Of a stretch of DNA of 64,000 bases, positions 43,226 through 55,989 are shown piece after piece. The stretch covers positions 184,001-248,000 of the forward strand of contig NC_009420.2 in NCBI RefSeq assembly GCF_000002875.2, written 5' to 3'. A program made the position numbers and the translations under genes. The notes beneath the pieces were generated by a model. That model had not been told where the DNA came from. It saw nothing but the letters and a program-made list of their open reading frames with translations, and ran no database searches. Within the stretch, counting starts at the first letter, position 1. Each line of letters opens with the position of its first letter. This DNA comes from Leishmania infantum JPCM5 (taxonomy: Eukaryota; Euglenozoa; Kinetoplastea; Trypanosomatida; Trypanosomatidae).

Positions 43226-45049
43226 GGTTTTTGACACTTATCGCGCTACGCTGTTGGCTGCATCGAATTCTCGGCGCGTCTTTTTGAACGTGTGTGTGTT
43301 TGTGCGTGCATGTCTCTTCATGCGTGTGCGCTTCGCATTATGGAATTGCCTCTTCCTTTTCCCTCTATGCGTTCCCTCCTCCCTCTCGTCCTCCCCTCTT
43401 CCACACTTCGCTTTTTTCTTCCCCTCTGTTGTTTCTGACGTTCACCTCTCTTCCTCTCTTCATTTCGATTAAACACGCCAATTGATGTTAACTGGAATCA
43501 CTCTGCGCACATCCCTTCACCTGTTTGTGTGTGTCTTTCTCTTCTCTCTTGCTTCCCTTCCCTCGTCCGCTTTTTTTTTGATTTTTCTTGTCTTCGTTAT
43601 ACTTCTCCCTCCTGCAAACGCGGAGCTGTTCTATCGCGCAGCACCACAGAAACACGTCTCGACTTCAAAATGCTTTTTTGTTGTTGTGTATTTTCATTCC
43701 CGTTGCTCTCTTTTTTCTATTGTTTTCTCTACACCCCTCTTTCTTGCTTACACTTCTCTTTTCGCATTTCTGCGCGTGTGTGCGTGTGTGCTGTGTCCGG
43801 TTTTCTCTCTGTTTTGTAGGTTCTTCTCATTTTTTGTTTCGATTATTTTTATTTGCCTTGATCTGAGTCCATCGGGGAGGCTGCCTACATGTTTTTATAC
43901 ACTCGTGTTCGCGAAATCCACCCGTCCATTCATTCACCACGAATACTATGCTTTTTGTTTGCTCTCTCCACTCATTTTTCTTTTTTTTCTGCTCTCTTCA
44001 GCTCCGTAATCTCTTTTCACGTTACTTTTTTTTTTCGTCGCTTCGCTCTCCTTCTCTTTCGCTTGACTTTGCGGGTGCAGGAGTGGAGCTGGGGCACCGG
44101 TGCTGTTCTCTCTCTGTCGCTCTCTCGCTGGTCCTGCGTTCTACTCTCTTCAGTTTTTTGTGTAGGACTTTCGTCTGTTGTTTTTTGAAACATGCTTTTT
44201 CCGCTTTTTCCGTTTTTTTTTATGCAGCCGTTCATCTTCCTCCATCCAACCTCATCCCCGCATGCCCCTCCCCTTGGCTCGTCTCTCTCTTTCTTTCCCT
44301 TCGTCGCCCTCAGATGCCCTGTTCACTTTCTTTTCCGTCTTCCACAGAGACCTGCTGCATGTGTTCTCCGCGGAATGAGCGGCGGCACGCACACGCCAAA
44401 TGAAGAATGAAAATGTACGCCAGACGATGGTGGTGTGGCAGTGAGAGAGAGATAAAGAGAGACTGGGGGGAGGAGGAGGAGCGGGGACAGAAGTGTTAGA
44501 AGGTGTGCACGAATAGAAAATATACATACAGTGTGTTACTGTTGTTATTGCGCGGCTTTTACTCCTTTCTTTTTTTTTGCGTTGTTTTTCGAGTCTCTTT
44601 CTTTTTGCGCATGGGGGTTTCTCGGTGTTGTTCTCGTGCAGTGTTTAACCCTCCCGCCAATTTTATTGATTCCTTTGCTGACCGCTCATGATTTCCTCTT
44701 CTATCACTCGCTCGCTGCATTCACGTTATCTGTTCTTTGTGCGCGTTATTTGTTGCTGTCTGCGCGCATGAGGGCTCTTCGTCGCTTGCTTTGCCTTGAT
44801 TTCTTTCCTCAAGCTAGCGCGTGTGATCTCTCCCCTCCCGATGGCTTCCCCCGCTTTCGTTATCTCATCACATCGAATTTTCTTGTTCTTCCTGACTGTG
44901 AGGTAGTTTGCTCTGTTGATCTTGACGCGGAGATTTTCTCCGGATCCTTCTTGTACTGCTCCGCAAGAACTCTCCATCTCACATAAGTACGTGTGCTTTT
45001 CTTTTTTTCGAAAGTTTTGCTTTGTGTTCAGGGAGGTCTACGTCGATTT

Positions 45050-45070
45050 ACACACACACACACACACACA
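45050..45070. repeat. (AC)n microsatellite
   Basis: About 10 AC units. Confidence 0.9.
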
Positions 45071-47590
45071 AGTTCACGGTCCCTCCCTCCCTGAGCTGGC
45101 CCCACGCAGATATGCGCTCCTGTGCGCCTCCGAAGAGAGAGAAAAAGACTGTTATCATCGTTCATAATTACCTATGTAGCCGCAAAGCAGCACGCAGCTC
45201 GCTGGTAAGTAGAGATGCACAGCACCACTTCACGCCGTAGCACTCTGGGTCGTACATGCGTGAATGCGGATTGCGAAAGACAGGTGGGCTAACGAGGAAC
45301 GAGTCAAGAGGAAATCGAGGCGGTGAGGGGGAATGGCTTCAAGGACGGCCGGCGCGAAGGGCTCACGCGCGCTTCGCCTCTAGCTCTTTTCACTGTTTGC
45401 TTGGCGTCTTCTATCCACTTCTACCCTTCTTCTGCTTCCGCCGTTTCCTCTTCGTAACCTGTCTGTAGGGATGTCGCTCTTGTCCCCCCGACCCTCTTAT
45501 CCTCCACTTTACCGACTTCCTCTCGTGCTGATGACTCTTCGCCATATCGGACTGAGCGTGATCGTTGCCTTTCAGCGGCCAGCATGATGAATCGAAGAGG
45601 CGAGGACGTGTGCCAATGGTGGCAGCAATCGACTAGGTTGTGGTGGTGATGTGTGTCCAGGCTAGATGCACGCGCATCTGGGAGTCTTGCATGCGAAGGT
45701 ATGTGTGACGCCTGCTAAACCATTTCCAGCCCTGCTTGCCTTCTCATTTCTACGTAACGCGTTCTCTCTCCATATTCGCTTCAAAATGCCATCGTTTTAC
45801 TCTTCACCATCGCTGTTTCTCTCTCCCCTGTCTATCGCACCGTGTGCGTTGTCTCGTAGGCTCTCACAGCCTTTTCCCATTTCTTCTTATGCTTGCTTCC
45901 CGTAGATCGGGGTGCGTGTGTGTGTGTGCCTCCTGTCTCGTCGGATGCCCCAGTCGATGCTTTTCGTTTTTTTTTTTCAAATTTTCGCTTGATCGATGGG
46001 CGTTTCTCAAGTATATGTCGTCCTCCAATTTACCCACTTCCCCTCTTTGCCTCCGTGGCTGCTCTCTCTCTCGCGGACGCTGATGTCTAATGAGCTATCG
46101 AGCGAGTCGCCTGGTGAAGGGGAGGGTGTGGCCTTCCACGCATGTTGCATTCCCTCGCATTCTCCTTTCTGGTGTCGCTCTCCCCCTTGGATTTTTCTCC
46201 CCTTTTCCTCTTTTTTACTGCGTCACTCTGCCTTTGCTTTTTTTTTTCGTGTTGCTGTTTCGTTTGATTTTCGTTGTTTTCGTTATCTTTTTTTTACACG
46301 TGGTGCGCTGCTCCGTTTTCTAGCCCTTGGCTCCTCCTCTGCTTTTGGGATGTGTGCCATCGCACCTTTCCCTAACACCCGCCCACCCACCAAGGCTGTT
46401 GTGGGATGTCAATGGCTCCATCGCATCCAACGAAAGGTGGAGGGGGATGTCGGGCAAGGGCCAAACCATGTGGCGAGAGAAAAGGCCGGATAACCGGCAC
46501 CAATGAGGGAAAGGAAATGACTAGCATCCACATACACACAGACACGCAAAGAAAAAGAGGAGTGCAAGCGTTTTTTTGGCTTGACCTCCGAGCCTCATAC
46601 GTGCGTAGATGTGCTCGGAAGAGGACAAGGGCAATCCTGCAGACTTGTGAAGACAGAGAAGAAAGCGAGCGAAATATGAAGCGAAGTGCACCTCTGTTTC
46701 TTTTCTTCTTTCTTTGGGATCTTTTTCGGTGACTGGAATGGGCAGAAAACAAAGATGCGGCAGTCCTCGAAAAGGGGGGAGGAGGATACTGCCTTTTCGT
46801 GTGCTTCTCCCCTTCTTGCTGTCATTTCTCCGCTGCCTCCTTTCACGCGTCCCTACCGCTGCACCTTCTCGTCCCCTTCACTCATCCCAACTCTGCGGAT
46901 ATGCTCTTTGTAAGCACTCTTTTTTTTCCGGCCCTCTCCCCTGCTTCCGGCCTTCGTTGTAGCTCCCTGGTGCTGATGCGGGGGCACATTCGAATTCGTC
47001 ACAATTCCTGCAGCAACATGTTTGAACGCCTTGCTGGTGCGCTGTTGTTTGGTTTCCACACCTTCGCTTCTCACTCGCACCCTCACAGTTCCCCCAGGTC
47101 TCGTTGTTGTTGCACCTTATCCGTCACCTCGCCCCTTTTCTTCTTTTTCCTCTTTTCCAGGTGTTCTTGGTTTCCGTTTTTTTTTTCGTTTTTTTTTTCC
47201 TACCTCATTAGCTCGGCTTTGGGATGCTTTGATTCTTTTTATCGTAGATGCTCTTCTGGATGTTGCACGTGACTTCTTTCGTTGTGGCCCCTTGCTCTGC
47301 GTCTGCGGTGCGCGCGTGCTCCTCCTCCCGTCCTCATTTTCTCTTTTCCTTGCTTTGCGTAGTTTCGCCCTTGCTCCTTTGTGTTCAGCCATTTGTGTAT
47401 GTATCTGCGCGTTTTCTTTTTTGTTCCTTTCCTCTCTTGCTGCGTGTGCGTGCGTGTTACTGCCGTCTTTCTTTTCTGCCCTCTCTCCTGTGGTGTGCGT
47501 GCTTGTTTTTGTTTGTTTGGCCAGTTCTAGCCGCCATTGTGTCTTCCCTTTTTCGTTTCATTTCGCCCCTTCCCTCCCCCGTCTTTCCGC

Positions 47591-47613
47591 TGTGTGTGTG
47601 TGTGTGTGTGTGT
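47591..47613. repeat. (TG)n microsatellite
   Basis: About 11 TG units. Confidence 0.9.
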
Positions 47614-48129
47614 CCTCCAAGAGCACGCGTTCCTTCCCTTTTCTGCCTCTTTTTTTTCTTTGTTATTCACTGGTTTGATTTGTACCACTAACCCCAAAGG
47701 CGAAGAAAAACTTGTTCGCGTTTTTTTTTCGCGGAGTGGCAGTGGTGTGCCGTGCTGTTTTCGATTCGCCCCCTTCTCCCCCCTCCCCCTCTTTCTATTG
47801 TTCTCTTCTGCGTCTTTATTGCTCTTCCGCCTTTCCACTTTATCCGCTGACCCTCCCTCTCTATCTTCTTATCGGCTCACCCGCACCTGTTTATCAAGCC
47901 ACTTCGATGTGTTGGCTCGCCCCCCTCCCCCTCCCCACCCCAACACCCCCATCTCCACTTTTTTCTTCCCTTCCTTTGCCTCTCGGTCACCTCCCTTCCT
48001 TTCCTTTCCCGTTTCGCTCTACTCTCTCTCGCGTGCTAAGGATTGCTCTCTCTCTGGGCGCATCTTCTATTTTGTCTTCCGTGTATTTTGCGTGCACGCT
48101 TTCACAGGTGACCGTGCCGTCTCCCTTCT

Positions 48130-48147
48130 TATATATATATATATATT
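48130..48147. repeat. (TA)n microsatellite
   Basis: About 9 TA units. Confidence 0.9.
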
Positions 48148-51034
48148 ACGCTGCCTGTGCTACTCAGGCCCTCTAGGTACAAGGCGTGCCTACTCACGTG
48201 CGTCATTCGGCTTTAAAGGTATGTTAGACGGAGGAGCAGTAGGAGGGTTCACGATGGCGATGCTGCTGGGGGGGAAGAAGGCGAGTCTTTTTTCCCCTTC
48301 TCTTGCTTGGTGTCTCCACGTGTGTAACTGTGCGTGTGTGCTTGTGCGCGTTTTGCTTTTTCCGAGTCTCTATTTGCTCCTGTCTCTTATTCTCACTTGC
48401 TTTTTCTTGCATGCTCTCGCCATCATCGTCGGCCCTCTTCTCCTATCTTTTTTTTTTCGTCTGTCTTCGTTGGCCGCCTTGTCACACGTCTGTGGCTGAC
48501 AACGATGCCCTCCCCCTTCCCCGCCACGCTCGAAAGCCGCTCTTCCTCTATGTGCGTGTGTGTGCCCGTGCGCGACGTACGAGCGCCTACTCCTTCGTGT
48601 TCTTTTCCCGCTTTTTCTGCTTTTCTTTACCCTCTTCTGTTGGCTAGAGTCGGTGCGTTCGGCTTTCATGCAGAGTGTTGGTTGAGACCAGCACCTACTT
48701 CACACCGCGTGCGATCAGGCAATTTAGAGCGGCTGCGCTCTCGAGACGTTGATCAAGATGACAGGCACGTGGTGGATTCTACGAGGACAGCGAAAGAGCT
48801 GCTATATTCTGTACAGCGAGAACACGACCGGCGCATCTCACTCAGAGCACTGGGGAGCGTCGTTCAATGATGAGGATCCCGAAAAAGAAGGCAGGCGAGA
48901 AAGGGCACGGTTAGAGAGACACAAAGCGGAAATTGCGATGAGGGTGCCGATGCCGGGGTCAACTCTATTTTTTTTTTTGATATTTCAGCCGCCTCCTCTG
49001 GCATTGATTCTTCTTTTTTTTTTGTTACCTACTCTGCCCCCAAACCTTGCCGCTTGTGCATTGCTTCGCGCCACCTTGCTGTCTTTTCCGCCATCCAGCT
49101 CCATATCTTTCCGCCTCCACGCGCGCTCTGTGGTGCAGCTCGGACTCTCTACATGTTTATGTGGTGGCGCGCCAGCAATAAGAGAGAAGGATGCGGAGGG
49201 GGCCTGGGCGGGAGGAGAGCAGCGCAGGAGAACATCATCTGTGCAGACGGTAGCAGCTGGCAAGTGGTCCGTGCGCGAGTCGCTATTGTCGCGGCGGTGG
49301 GTGAGTCGAAGGGTAGGGCATGAGGGGTGAAGTCGTGGTGGGGGACGGCACTCGAAAAGTGAAATGATGCGCACTGCGTATGCACTTCTCTTTAGGGGAA
49401 AAAACATGCCTTCAACGGGAGAGCGAGGCGGTTTGGGTGCTGGGCTCCCTCCCCTTGACCACCTTCATCTTCTGTTTTGAGACCTTTATTGAAAGCGTTC
49501 CGTCGCGCTTGCTCGCGTGAGAGGACAAACTCATAAAGCGATTGCCCCAAGTCCTTCTTTCTGGGACATGAACTACGTGGTGTTTTCCTTTTTTTTTCGT
49601 TGTTGTTTTTCATGTTATCTTTGCGCTGCTGCGGCGTTGATTCACTGGCCATAATGGGAGCCGCGCCAGCAGCGTTACGGCAAAAGCATCTCCTCGTCAT
49701 CCCAGCGCCATCGCTGTTCTCCATCTCTGCGGGACAGAGAGCGCATAACACAGACACAAACCGACCGGCACACAGGTGCGCGTGGTCTAAAGCAAAAGGA
49801 AAGAAAAAGATTGTGTAATACTTGCACAGTTCTGCGATGATTCCTTTTTCCTTTGATTGCCGGTGTTGTTGCGATTTTTTTTTTTGACCGTTGCTTTCCA
49901 AGTTTTTTTTTTCATGTTTTTTTGTGTGCTCACCTCTTCAACCTCGTGCGCCTCCGTGACTCGCCACCAGCACCACCACGATCACCACGCATTCTTTGTT
50001 CGCCTCTTTCTATACTCTCCACTTCCCCCCCCGTTTTCTCTGCCAGCTGCACCCCCACCCACGGTGGTTCTCCTCACCCTGGATTATAGCGAAAGGCAAG
50101 CCACCAAGACTGAGCGAACAAAAGGAAGAAAACCCACAAAAAAAAAAGAAATGGAGAAGGCGTGTGCGTGCCCGGGTGTATCTGCGTGTTTGTCGACCGT
50201 CTTTCGAAGCACTCGCATTTTTCTTTTTTTCCTCTTGGTTGTGTGGCGTGTGCTCATCTGCGAATCTCCGTGTGATTGCATGCTTGCATGTGCGTGTGTG
50301 TGCTTCGTGTACATCTTGCGTGTTTTTTTCGATTGCTATTATCGCGTATGTACCCTTCCCTCCCCATCTCGCTTCCATGACGTCTGTTCGTTGTCCACTC
50401 TTTCAATCTTTTCTGTCTTGTTCTTTTGACTCTGTGCCCCCGCCTTCCTACCCCTCCTGCGACCTATCCTTCTTGCGCCTTGACTCATCACTCTTCTCCA
50501 GCGACCGCTGTGCCTCACCCGCTTTCTGGGTGTGCATGGTTGTCGAGCAGACAGCCGTGTCCCCTACATCGCCACACAAGATACAAAAAAAAAAACACTC
50601 TGAAACAGCGATGGAAACGAGCGTGTGCCCGCGAAGAGAGTACATGAGCACAGGTGGACTGTGGAGGTTCTCGGCCTTGTTTGATGGCTTTTGTGTGCCT
50701 TGAGAGGCGAACCTACGCAGTGAGTCGAATGGTATCTAGAGCGTTTTTTTTTCACATGTGCAGTTGGATGCCGAACTGTTACACTCAGGTGGGTGCCATT
50801 AGGGGAGGAGGAGGAACGAGCATGAGCCCAGTAGAGGCCACATACACACATGTCCGTGCACAGGCTCCCCTTTCTTCTCCAGAGCAGGCAGACAGGGAGA
50901 GAGAGACGGCGATCCTCCAACATCAAGGGCGTGAGAGGCACCGTGGTCAATACCCGCACACTCTACTGGATTTTTTTTCTCTTCTTTACGTTTCGCTTTG
51001 CCGCACCTCGTCTGCTGCTTTCGGTTTTTGTTTC

Positions 51035-52466
51035 TTCTTTATCTTCTCTGAGGACGCCCGGCACCTCCCCGTGGTATCACAGGGCCCAGCGACCACACTC
51101 TCTGTGGAACCCGTGAGCCTGCAGCCTGCCCTTGGGGGCACGGAGGCGGGCGCTTGGTGTCGGCGGACAGGTCTGAGCTGGCGCTGTGCCGAGGGGACCT
51201 GCGGGCCGTGATGCGGGTTGGACGAGGCCACAGCGGATGGCGTCTGCGATGCAACAAGCGTGCGCGCGCCGCTGGCCCGTCGCGTGCGCCCGCCATTTCA
51301 GTACGTCTTTGGTCGTTGTGAATGCGGGCACAACGGCACGGTGGACGGGCTTGCAAGATCGGGCGTGCCAGAGGAGCGGACGGCGGCTGCACGAGCTGCG
51401 GATTTGGCCACTGCTCTGAGGCGCCAGGCCGACATCCCCCGCAGCCGTGGTACGCGCGCTGCGACAAGAGCACGTTGGCGGCAGCTGCCCCACCCCAGAG
51501 GAGCAAGGATGCTGCGCTTGCGGGACGGCAGGGGGCGATCCTGGCGCAGCTGCGCGCGGGCGTCTGTCCTTGCTGCAGATTCGTTCAGCGGCGGGCGGCT
51601 TGCAGCGGCAGGGAGGAGCGCCGGCGGCGTGCTGGCTAACTGCTCCGCTGGCGGTGTGATACCGCACGCCCGCCTGCTTTTGGTGTGAGGGCGTGCGATC
51701 CGGCGCTGTGCCCGGTGTGCCACGCGCGGTTCCGCGGATCGCTGGAGGCTCGAGGCAGACTGCACATCGGCCTTGATGGTGCACGCAATGGTGCGGCCGC
51801 GCACGTCTCACTCGCGCAGCATGGGCCTCCCCCGTCGGGTGTCTGCGGCTGCTCCCTGTGCCCCTTCAGGGCGGCCGTGCGGAAGCTCTTTGTGCGCTGG
51901 CGCGTGATTGTCCGCGTGCCCCTTCCACTTGCCACACACACCCGCTCCTGTCACGCGCGTGCGGATTGAGGAGGTGGAGCGCCCCTGCCGGCACAGACTC
52001 GTAGCCGCGCCGACACGCCTCCTCCCTCTCCTCCCTCTCCTCCCGCTCCTCTCTCCCCTCGCATGGCATCGACGGGAAACGGCAGATGAGGGCAGCGAGC
52101 CACCCCCCTTCCCCCCCTCCCCCCCAATGCACACAGTGGATGCGTGCGAAGTGTGCGGCCTCTCCCCCATGCGGCCGGGCGGGTGCGATGAGGTACGACG
52201 AGAGCGCCGCGAATGGCGCCGTCGAGCCCTCCCGACTGCGGTGTGAAGGGTGCCCACACCACCTTGTGGGATGCCGCGGCTGGAAGCGACTGAGAGGGCG
52301 CAGCACGTGTGCGAAGGAAGGGACGAGGAAGGACAGGAGGAGCCTGCTTAGACGCGTGGCCCCGATCCGGCGGCTGGACGCTGCGCCCTCGAGGACCCGG
52401 ATGTAGTCGCGGCGCCACAGGAGGTGGGTGCGCTGCGGTTGGATGCGTATACGTTTTCTGACTTGG
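51035..52466 (+). mobile_element. 1.4-kb dispersed repeat, copy 3
   Basis: Direct-orientation copy, 16,560 bp from copy 2, matching it base for base except at one visible position (G at 52430) and at the 3' edge. The match ends after GACTTGG at 52466, about 15 bases earlier than between copies 1 and 2. It contains the 9-bp insertion. The same degenerate Cys-knuckle frames and the same internal stops are present. Its sharing of all internal lesions with the other copies means they spread, or were homogenised, after the ORF had already decayed. Confidence 0.8.
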
Positions 52467-53801
52467 TCGTGTTAGAAAATTCCCTTGACTACGGAAGTGT
52501 TGTGGTGCTCTTCATTCTTTGGTGTTGAGTCAGGTGCTCAGCTGAGCAGACGAGTAGCGGACGTTGGCAGACAGATTGTGACAAAAAAGTATCTACCCAC
52601 GCCTCTGTGGGACTGCTTTACGTGACGCGAGAGCTGGTGGAGCGTTGCACGTTGTAGAGCAGCGCCGTAGTTGGAGGAGACGAAGCAGGGAAATGACGCC
52701 AACCGAAAAAAAAAGTTGAAAAGAGGGAAAGGAACGACATTATATGCGTACACCGGCGTGCACACAAGTAAGGAGGCGCTCACTCGTGGGCCGTTTCGAT
52801 AAAGCAAAAAGGGGGCGAAAGGTAGGAGTTAACCGAGAACGGCTGTTCTGGAAGCGTAGAGAAGGGATATTTATAACTACATGTATACGCTCATGTGTGT
52901 GTGTATGGTTGTATTTCTACGAAAATGCGTGAGGAGGAACGAGCAAGTGCTACTGCGGCAGAGAGGGCGTATGAATTGAATGGCGTGTACTATTACTACT
53001 ACTTCGACTGTACGATTGCATGAACGACATCTGCGTATTGTTTTGTGTGTGTGTGTGTTTGTGCCTGCATTTGACCGTCTCTCTCTCTGCGTGTCTGTTT
53101 AGCGTGCCCATCCCTCCCCTTCTGTCTTTCCATCCCTCCGCTTTATTGGTTACGTGGCTGAAGCCATGACGAAGATCACGTTACAACAAGCTAGAAAAAA
53201 AGAGAAAATGGCGAAAACGTTGAACGGGGCAGTCGGCACAGAGAAGAAAGGCAGCTGGTAACGATGGGGGCGATGGGGGGCCTGGGGTGATGTTAATCAA
53301 CCACTGTAGTGCCGCCGTGTGCCTCGCTTCTTGCGCTCTGCGTTTCTCTCCACTGCCCGCGCCTCGCTTCTGTCGGCGATAGAGGTAATCCCTTTACGGT
53401 GAAGGGACTGCAGCGGCGCATCTCTGTTTGATGCTCGACTGCTTTGTTCGTTCACTGCGTTATGTGGAAGAGCGGCAAGCAGAGGGAATGTGTGATGTGA
53501 TATTGAGGAGACCATTAAAGCAGCGTTCTCTTCTATTCGTCTTTCAAATTCGAGATGGCGGAGTTTCATCCCTCGCACCCCTACGCCCAACTCTCACGTA
53601 CGTGTGTGCGGCATGCTGTTCTTTAAAAAAAAATCCATCTCTGATGCTCTTTTACTCCACCTCTCTGCTTGTCTGCTGATCATTCCTTACGCTTTCGTCT
53701 CACACCTATCGTGCATCCGAATCTGCGGCGCTGTACGCACCCCACCTCCCTCCTTACCCTTCCCTATCTGCACCTCGTCAAATTCCCTTTACCACACCTG
53801 A

Positions 53802-53822
53802 ACACACACACACACACACACA
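53802..53822. repeat. (AC)n microsatellite
   Basis: About 10 AC units. Confidence 0.9.
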
Positions 53823-55973
53823 ACTCGAAAAGAACCGAAGCGTTCTGGCGCCACCCTGTCTCACCTCCGCTTTTTCTCCAGTTGTAAAAGTTCATCTCTG
53901 TCTCTCTGTGCTCGACACTCCCTCCGATCTAGGACTACAATCTAATCTTCCAGCACAGCGCACGATTTTTGGCTCTTTCGTTGTCTTTCTGTCTCAGTCG
54001 GACTTTACCACGACCACGATTTTCTCTCTCCCTTCTCCTCCCTCATCTGGCCGCTCAAATTGCACATACATACATCCCCCCTCCCTCCCTCTCTCCCTCC
54101 CTCTTTGGGTTTGTGTGCGTGTGCCACTCGCACTCTATTTCTCTCATCATTATCAGCATCGTCGACAGGACTCGAAGAAGAGTAGCATATCAGCAGTGTT
54201 CTTTGTGTTCTTCCCCACCACCCTTTTCTTGTTTGTCCCCTCCCCTCTCCTCTCTTCCCTCTGTTCCCTCGCGCTTCATCTTTTAGCTTCACTCGTTTCG
54301 TTTCCTTTATTGTTCTGTTTTCTTTTTTTTTACCTTTTCTTTTTATTGTTTGATTGTTTTTTCTTTTCTTTGGTTGCTCTTGTTTTCTTTCCTCTCTCTT
54401 TTGGAGCTTTCCTTTCTGTGTGCGTGCGCTTGTGTGTGTGTGTGCTGTTTCGTTTTCTCTTTGGCCAGCCCACGCCACCCCTGTCCCTTCCCTCCCCGTC
54501 TTCCTTTTTGTGGTTGTTGTGCTTGGCCCTTCTCTTTCCAGTTTTTTCTGTGCTTTCTCGTTCCCTTTCGTATTTCGATCTTCTTGTTCGTTAGTGTCGA
54601 TCTGACGTCCTCGTCGTTCATCCGGCTCCTTCTCACAATCTTACCCCCTCCCTCCCTACCTCTGTGCTGCGCTTTTTCACACACCACCGCCACCATTTTC
54701 CTTCTCTGCGTTTCTCATTTGCGAAGTTCCCTTGCTTTTCTCTCTTTTCCGACTCCCTCACGGTATACACAGAACACGAGGAGAGAGTAGGAAGAAAATC
54801 AATCAAAACGTTGATGTCAAGCGCATTTTGAAAAGCCTCGCCGTTTTTCTGAATTCTTCTCTCTTTTCTTGCCTCTCCCCCTTTACTTCGGAAATACAAC
54901 CCTTTCTCGCCTGTAGCGTGTCTACTCTGGTTCTTAGTCCTCTTTCGTCGCTTTTATATATCTCTCTCCGTTTGTTTGCTTTTACGTAGGTCGAGTTGCA
55001 CCTCTCCCTCTCTCCCTGCCTCTCTCTCTTTCACCCTGCTGAGTCTCTATTCCCGCTTTTCTCCTTTTCGTCGCTTCAGCTTCACTGCGTCTTCTCTCCC
55101 CTCGTTCCCGTGCCGTTGCCCTTGCCGTTTGTTTTCTGATTTGCCCCTTACCTTCCCACCGCATCCGACACAGATACACCCATACGCACTCTGTCTAGCT
55201 CCGTGTCTCGTCGCACTCCAACCTCCCTGTCCGCCGCCGCTAAACTTCTCTTCGCCCCGATACTTCCCCTACGCGTGCATGCGTGTGTGAGTGTGGTAGT
55301 GTTGGGAGCATTGTAAAGTGCCGTCACGGTTTGAAAGCAAGACCGAGAAGCACGGAGGGAAAGCAAAGAAGGTACACCGGAGTTGACGAGCTGCTGTGCT
55401 TTTTTTTTTTCGCTCATACCCGAAGAGGAGAAGGAAACTAAAGGACGCGGCGCCGTGCTCGCACTTTTTTTTTGGTTTCCGTGTTTGTTTCCTCGCTGGT
55501 ATTCTTTTCCTTTCCGCTTCGTCTCTCCTTTTCTGCGGCCGCAACGCAGCTCGTTATTGGCCAAAGCAGCGCAGAAGAACGGAACCGACCACAAGAGGGA
55601 GGAGACGCCTTCGTCACGATTCGTGTACAGGATAGCGCTCGTTACACAGCTCCGCTATTATCACCTGTCCCGTGACACAGAGACCAAGGAAGCAAACAAC
55701 GCATCTTCCTCAGACTCGGTCTCGTTGTTTTTGTTTCGCGCTGTCTCCTTCTTACACGTAGAAAACATCCCCTAAAAACTACTCTCCCCCTCCCCTTACC
55801 ACACTCGCATACCGGCGCGTACGTTCTTCGTAGACAAACGAAAGAGAGCCCGAAGGCGTGAGGAGAACCGAAGAGGACGGGAGAAAAAGCCACAAACCGA
55901 AACACACACGCGTCCTGCGCATATCAAAAGTAGACACTAACCATTTCTTCTCTCATATGGTAAGACGGTGACA

Positions 55974-55989
55974 TTATATATATATATAT
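55974..55989. repeat. (TA)n microsatellite
   Basis: About 8 TA units. Confidence 0.85.

Larger units (their letters stand above)
41729..51034 (+). other. 9.3-kb gene-free spacer downstream of the first CCCH gene
   Basis: No gene is supported on either strand. Most of the + strand is T/C-rich with poly-T runs of 8-10. Purine-rich islands interrupt it at about 44395-44520, 45250-45360, 46420-46700 and 48740-48960. Microsatellites are (TA)n at 43205-43225, (AC)n at 45050-45070, (TG)n at 47591-47613 and (TA)n at 48130-48147. Part is probably a very long 3' UTR of the CCCH gene. ORFs of 150-320 codons here are low-complexity and lack motifs. Confidence 0.5.

Noticed and set aside
47537..48499. 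320-codon + strand ORF
   Set aside because: Almost entirely Phe/Leu/Ser/Pro from a C/T-rich tract; it lacks coding-type codon bias.
48758..49330. 190-codon + strand ORF beginning MTGTWWILRG
   Set aside because: The middle is poly-Phe/Leu from T runs; no conserved motif and composition shifts within the frame.
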